DNA of 8,567 nt from Methylobacteriaceae bacterium (lineage in GTDB: Bacteria > Pseudomonadota > Alphaproteobacteria > Rhizobiales > Beijerinckiaceae): positions 1 to 8,567 of the forward strand of contig JAFAPJ010000607.1 in NCBI GenBank assembly GCA_019247255.1, in the 5' to 3' direction. The notes beneath the pieces were generated by a model. That model had not been told where the DNA came from and ran no database searches. It saw only the letters and a program-made list of their open reading frames with translations. The first letter of the stretch is position 1. The number at the start of each line of letters is the position of its first letter. The translations under genes and the position numbers were made by a program. Positions 5,688 through 8,567 of this stretch are shown one piece after another.

Positions 5688-6542
5688 ATGAACCTGACCC
5701 TCGACCCGCGGCTCACCCCTGCGCGGCCCGACCTCGCGGACGAGCGCCTGCGCGGACGCGTCGAGGCGACGCGTTTCACGGCCGGCGAGCGACGGCGCGT
5801 GACGGCGCCCTCGGCTCCCTTGCGGCGGAGCCCGGGCCCCGACGCGCCCCTCGACACGGAGGCGCTCTGCGGCGAGGCCGTGCGGGTCTTCGAGGAGCAG
5901 GACGGCCAGGCCTGGGGACAGCTCGTCCGCGACGGCTATGTCGGCTACCTGCCGGGCGCCGCGCTCGGACCGGACGGGCCCGAGCCGACCCATCGGGTCA
6001 CGGCCCTACGCACCTTCATCTATCCTGGCCCCTCCCTCAAGCTGCCGGCCTTCGGGCATCTCTCGCTCGGCGCCGGCGTCACGCCCGAGCCCGGCGAGGG
6101 CGATTACGTGCGGGCGGCGGGCGGTTTCGTCTTCGCCGGGCACCTCGCACCGGCCGACCGGCACGCGCCCGACTTCGTCGCGGTCGCCGAGCGGCTTCTC
6201 GGAACGCCCTACCTGTGGGGCGGCAAGAAAAGCCTCGGGCTCGATTGCTCCGGCCTCGTCCAGCTCGCGCTCGCGATGGCCGGGATCGCCGCGCCGCGCG
6301 ACACGGACATGATGGAGCAGGCGCTGGGGCAGCCGGTCGAGCTGCGCCCGGATCTCGGCGGGCTGCGGCGCGGCGACCTCGTGTTCTGGCGCGGTCACAT
6401 GGGGATCATGCAGGACGAGGCGCGGCTCCTCCACGCGAACGGCCATCACATGGAGGTCGCCTCCGAGTCGCTCGCCGAGGCCGAGCGCCGCATCCGCGAG
6501 AAAAGCTTCGGCCCCATTACCTCCGTGCGCCGCCTCGGGTGA
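5688..6542 (+). CDS. C40 family (NlpC/P60) peptidase with N-terminal SH3-like region
   Basis: This 284-residue protein is a cysteine peptidase of the NlpC/P60 (C40) group, which cut the D-Glu to diamino-acid bond in peptidoglycan peptides. The catalytic domain (about 160-284) holds GTPYLWGGKKSLGLDCSGLV with the nucleophile C187, then H237 in RGHMGIM, and H249 in LLHANGHHM as the third polar residue; this C/H/H set is the family's normal triad. The region before it (about 38-155) carries SH3b-like segments, including a WGQLVRDGYVGYLP stretch typical of bacterial SH3 domains. No signal peptide or membrane helix is visible, so it may act in the cytosol on imported cell-wall peptides; related alphaproteobacterial proteins of this layout often lie next to an M17 aminopeptidase. 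The ATG at 5688 has a weak ribosome binding site. Its TGA overlaps the ureD start by 4 bp (GTGA). Confidence 0.92.
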   Translation: MNLTLDPRLTPARPDLADERLRGRVEATRFTAGERRRVTAPSAPLRRSPGPDAPLDTEALCGEAVRVFEEQDGQAWGQLVRDGYVGYLPGAALGPDGPEPTHRVTALRTFIYPGPSLKLPAFGHLSLGAGVTPEPGEGDYVRAAGGFVFAGHLAPADRHAPDFVAVAERLLGTPYLWGGKKSLGLDCSGLVQLALAMAGIAAPRDTDMMEQALGQPVELRPDLGGLRRGDLVFWRGHMGIMQDEARLLHANGHHMEVASESLAEAERRIREKSFGPITSVRRLG

Positions 6543-7378
6543 GCCGTCACGCCGACCGCGCCGCGGGCGCCACACCGGCCCGTCAGCGCGCCGAAGGCCG
6601 GATCGAGATGGCGTTCCGCCGCGAGGGCGAGCGGACCCTGCTCGATCGCCTCGCCGAAGCCGGACCCTGCCGCCTGCGGCTGTCCCGGAGCCACGGCCCG
6701 GTGCCCGAGGGCGTCATCGTCAACACGGCGGGCGGCCTCGTCTCGGGCGACCGCGTCCGGGTCGCGGCGACGCTCGGCCCCGGCGCGGCTCTGACGCTCA
6801 CGAGCGTCGCGGCCGAGAAGGTCTATCGCTCGCTCGGCCCCGTCACGGAGGTCACGACCGAAGCCGTGCTCGGCGAGGGCGCGCGGCTCGACTGGCTGCC
6901 GCAGGAAACGATCCTCTTCGACGAGGCGCGGCTCGCCCGCAACCTGGACGTCACCATGGCCGGCAGCGCGACCGCGACGCTCGTCGAGGCGACGGCCTTC
7001 GGGCGTCAGGCGATGGGCGAGATCGTGCGGCACGGCGCCTTCACGGAGCGCTGGCGGATCCGGCGCGACGGCCGCCTGATCTTCGCCGACACGATCCGGC
7101 TCGAGGGCGCCATCGCCGATCGGCTGGAGCGCCCGGCCCTCGGCGGCGGCTGCCGCGCGGTGGCGACCCTCCTGCACCTCGCGCCGGACGCGCCCGCTCG
7201 GCTCGACGAGGCGCGCGCTCTCCTCCAGGCGAGCGTCGCGCCCTGCGCCGCCTCCGCCTGGAACGGGCTCCTGCTCGTGCGCTGGCTCGCGCCCGAAATC
7301 GGCGCGTTGCATCGCGACCTGGCACGCTTCATGACTGCTTTCCGAGGTGCGGCGCTTCCGCGCGCCTGGCAGACGTGA
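6539..7378 (+). CDS. ureD: Urease accessory protein UreD
   Basis: UreD is the chaperone that, with UreF and UreG, binds apo-urease and helps insert nickel into the active site. The 279-residue protein shows the family's conserved run: AEGRIEMAFRREGERTLLDR, then VIVNTAGGLVSGDRVRV, then TSVAAEKVYRS, then LDWLPQETILFDEARL, then ERWRIRRDGRLIFADTIRLE. Length is normal (about 270-280). The frame stays open far upstream, but the GTG at 6539 is the sensible start: it gives a normal-length protein and overlaps the previous stop as GTGA, a usual sign of translational coupling. The gene therefore belongs to the same transcript as the NlpC/P60 gene. A crotonase gene follows 18 bp later, then urease structural genes. 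UreD works with partners that should lie past the right edge. Confidence 0.94.
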   Translation: MSRHADRAAGATPARQRAEGRIEMAFRREGERTLLDRLAEAGPCRLRLSRSHGPVPEGVIVNTAGGLVSGDRVRVAATLGPGAALTLTSVAAEKVYRSLGPVTEVTTEAVLGEGARLDWLPQETILFDEARLARNLDVTMAGSATATLVEATAFGRQAMGEIVRHGAFTERWRIRRDGRLIFADTIRLEGAIADRLERPALGGGCRAVATLLHLAPDAPARLDEARALLQASVAPCAASAWNGLLLVRWLAPEIGALHRDLARFMTAFRGAALPRAWQT

Positions 7379-7396
7379 GGCGGGCTTGGGGCTGAG

Positions 7397-8179
7397 ATGG
7401 GGCACGGGAGGCCGGCGGTGACGGTGCGGCGCGAGGCGAACGGGCCCGTCCTCACCGTCGTGATCGACCGGCCGGAGGCCCGCAACGCCGGCGATCCCCA
7501 GACCTGCGCGGCTCTCCTCGCGGCCTTCGAGTCCTTCGAGAGCGACGATGCGCTGGCGGTCGCCGTTCTGACGGGCGCAGGCGGGCATTTCTGCGCCGGC
7601 TACGACCTGAAGGCGCTGAGCCGCGGCGTGCCGTATTCGGCCGAGGGTGACGGCCTGATGGGGCCGTCCCGACGGCTCCTGTCGAAACCCGTCATCGCGG
7701 CGGTCGAGGGTTACGCCGTCGCGGGCGGGCTCGAGCTCGCGCTCTGGTGCGACCTCAGGGTCGCGGGCGAGAGCGCGACCTTCGGAGTGTTCTGCCGCCG
7801 CTGGGGCGTGCCGCTGGTGGATGGCGGGACGGTCCGCCTGCCGCGCCTCATCGGCCAGAGCCGCGCGCTCGACATGATCCTGACCGGACGGCCGGTCGGG
7901 GCCGCCGAGGCGCTCGCCTTCGGTCTGGCAAACCGGGTCGTCCCGACCGGCGAGGCGCGAGCCGAAGCCGAGCGGCTCGCTCACGAGCTCGCCCGCTTCC
8001 CGCAAGGCTGCCTGCGCGCCGACCGTGCCTCGGCCTACGCCCAATGGTCCGAGACGCTGCCTGCGGCGCTCCTCCGCGAGGGGCGGGACGGCGAGCCCGC
8101 GATCCGGCAGGAGGCGGGGGCCGGCGCCGCGCGGTTCGCCGACGGGCTCGGCCGCGGCGGCGATTTCGGTCGGATCTGA
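7397..8179 (+). CDS. Crotonase / enoyl-CoA hydratase family protein
   Basis: This 260-residue protein has the crotonase fold. Visible signatures are VVIDRPEARNAG near the N-terminus, the oxyanion-hole segment HFCAGYDLKAL, and AVEGYAVAGGLELALWCDLRVAGE with E113 at the place of rat hydratase Glu144. Twenty residues later, where the hydratase has its second catalytic glutamate (Glu164), the sequence reads FGVFCRRWG, so C133 takes that place. Simple 2-enoyl-CoA hydration is therefore doubtful; the real reaction is unknown, and the call is by family. The coding region lies between ureD (18 bp before) and the urease gene (9 bp after), an unusual place for a CoA-thioester enzyme. The start is uncertain: the ATG at 7397 gives 260 residues, whereas the GTG at 7418, with GGGAGG at 7406-7411 and a 6-nt spacer, has the better ribosome binding site and would give 253. 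Confidence 0.88.
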   Translation: MGHGRPAVTVRREANGPVLTVVIDRPEARNAGDPQTCAALLAAFESFESDDALAVAVLTGAGGHFCAGYDLKALSRGVPYSAEGDGLMGPSRRLLSKPVIAAVEGYAVAGGLELALWCDLRVAGESATFGVFCRRWGVPLVDGGTVRLPRLIGQSRALDMILTGRPVGAAEALAFGLANRVVPTGEARAEAERLAHELARFPQGCLRADRASAYAQWSETLPAALLREGRDGEPAIRQEAGAGAARFADGLGRGGDFGRI

Positions 8180-8184
8180 GGAGG
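8178..8184 (+). promoter_or_regulatory. Ribosome binding site of the urease gene, overlapping the crotonase stop
   Basis: GAGGAGG lies 4 nt before the ATG at 8189, and its first two bases are the last two of the crotonase TGA. This ties translation of the urease structural gene to the gene before it. Confidence 0.7.
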
Positions 8185-8188
8185 ACCC

Positions 8189-8567
8189 ATGAACCTGACG
8201 CCGCGCGAGAAGGACAAGCTGCTCGTCGCCCTCGCCGCCATGGTCGCCCGCAACCGCCTGGCGCGGGGGGTCAAGCTGAACCATCCGGAGGCCGTCGCGC
8301 TGATCACGGATTTCGTGGTGGAGGGCGCGCGGGACGGCCGCACGGTCGCCGAGCTGATGGAGGCCGGGGCGCATGTCGTCACGGCCGATCAGGTGATGAC
8401 CGGCGTGCCGGAGATGATCCACGACATTCAGGTCGAGGCGACGTTTCCGGACGGCACCAAGCTCGTGACCGTGCACCACCCGATCCGCGGCGCCCCCTCG
8501 GCCGAGGTGCCGGGCGCCGTCACGACGCCGCCCGGCGACATCCTGTTCCACGAAGGGGCCGAGCGGG
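8189..8567 (+). CDS. ureA: Urease gamma subunit reading into a beta-subunit segment (UreA-UreB fusion), cut by window edge
   Basis: Urease hydrolyses urea to ammonia and carbamate, and the gamma subunit is a non-catalytic structural part. Residues 1-99 match UreA end to end: [12 protein letters not shown], then [16 protein letters not shown] helices (here [15 protein letters not shown]), then [17 protein letters not shown], then [20 protein letters not shown] and LVTVHHPI. A free gamma subunit is about 100 residues and would stop here. Instead the frame continues through a short linker (RGAPSAE, residues 100-106) into [20 protein letters not shown], which resembles the start of the beta subunit (typically IPGEI...GDIELNAGR). 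The gene is therefore probably a gamma-beta fusion, as known in Helicobacter UreA and reported for some alphaproteobacteria. 126 codons are visible; the remainder, and the catalytic alpha subunit, should lie to the right. The ATG is well supported by GAGGAGG at 8178-8184. Confidence 0.93.
   Translation, partial: MNLTPREKDKLLVALAAMVARNRLARGVKLNHPEAVALITDFVVEGARDGRTVAELMEAGAHVVTADQVMTGVPEMIHDIQVEATFPDGTKLVTVHHPIRGAPSAEVPGAVTTPPGDILFHEGAER

Noticed and set aside
5480..6538. Upstream extension of the ureD frame to 5480, making a 632-residue protein
   Set aside because: The extension overlaps the secreted protein and the whole NlpC/P60 gene, is Arg/Pro-rich, and would more than double the usual UreD length. 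The GTG at 6539 gives a normal protein.
6446..8551. 701-codon open frame on the minus strand opposite ureD, the crotonase and the urease gene
   Set aside because: It spans three recognised plus-strand genes and has no recognisable domain; it is a codon-bias shadow.

Overview
This window looks like chromosomal DNA of a very GC-rich alphaproteobacterium, most likely of the Hyphomicrobiales (Rhizobiales) and possibly Methylobacterium-like. That is an inference from the roughly 70% or higher GC, the frequent GTG starts with short overlaps, the gene content, and a urease gamma subunit that reads straight into a beta-like segment. No rRNA, tRNA, CRISPR array, insertion sequence or phage gene was seen. 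The window reads as housekeeping and metabolic chromosome rather than a mobile island, and almost all of it is coding.

Layout, left to right. (1) A leftward DMT/EamA transporter gene is cut by the window's left edge. (2) A 147-bp divergent intergenic region carries a 6-bp inverted repeat. (3) A rightward unit holds an unrecognised four-helix membrane protein with a periplasmic coiled coil, then, 3 bp later, an unrecognised single-pass membrane protein, then a GlcG/HbpS-family protein. (4) A TPR lipoprotein (TadD-like) faces this unit, and a GC hairpin between the two convergent genes covers both stop codons. (5) A second divergent region, with an unusually AT-rich patch, leads into a rightward run of genes: M17 leucyl aminopeptidase, a small secreted cysteine-containing protein, a C40 (NlpC/P60) peptidase, ureD, a crotonase-family protein, and the start of a fused urease gamma/beta gene cut by the right edge.

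How the genes may work together. The aminopeptidase and the NlpC/P60 peptidase could act in succession on cell-wall peptides. Urease needs UreD as a nickel-insertion chaperone, so ureD and the ureA/B gene are the start of a urease operon whose remaining genes (ureC, ureE, ureF, ureG) should lie beyond the right edge. Two things stand out here: ureD overlaps the NlpC/P60 gene by 4 bp, and a crotonase-fold enzyme lacking one of the two hydratase glutamates lies between ureD and the urease structural gene. The two unrecognised membrane proteins at 787-2619 are the best candidate for an undescribed small system. Nothing in the window shows a dramatic new defence or mobile system.
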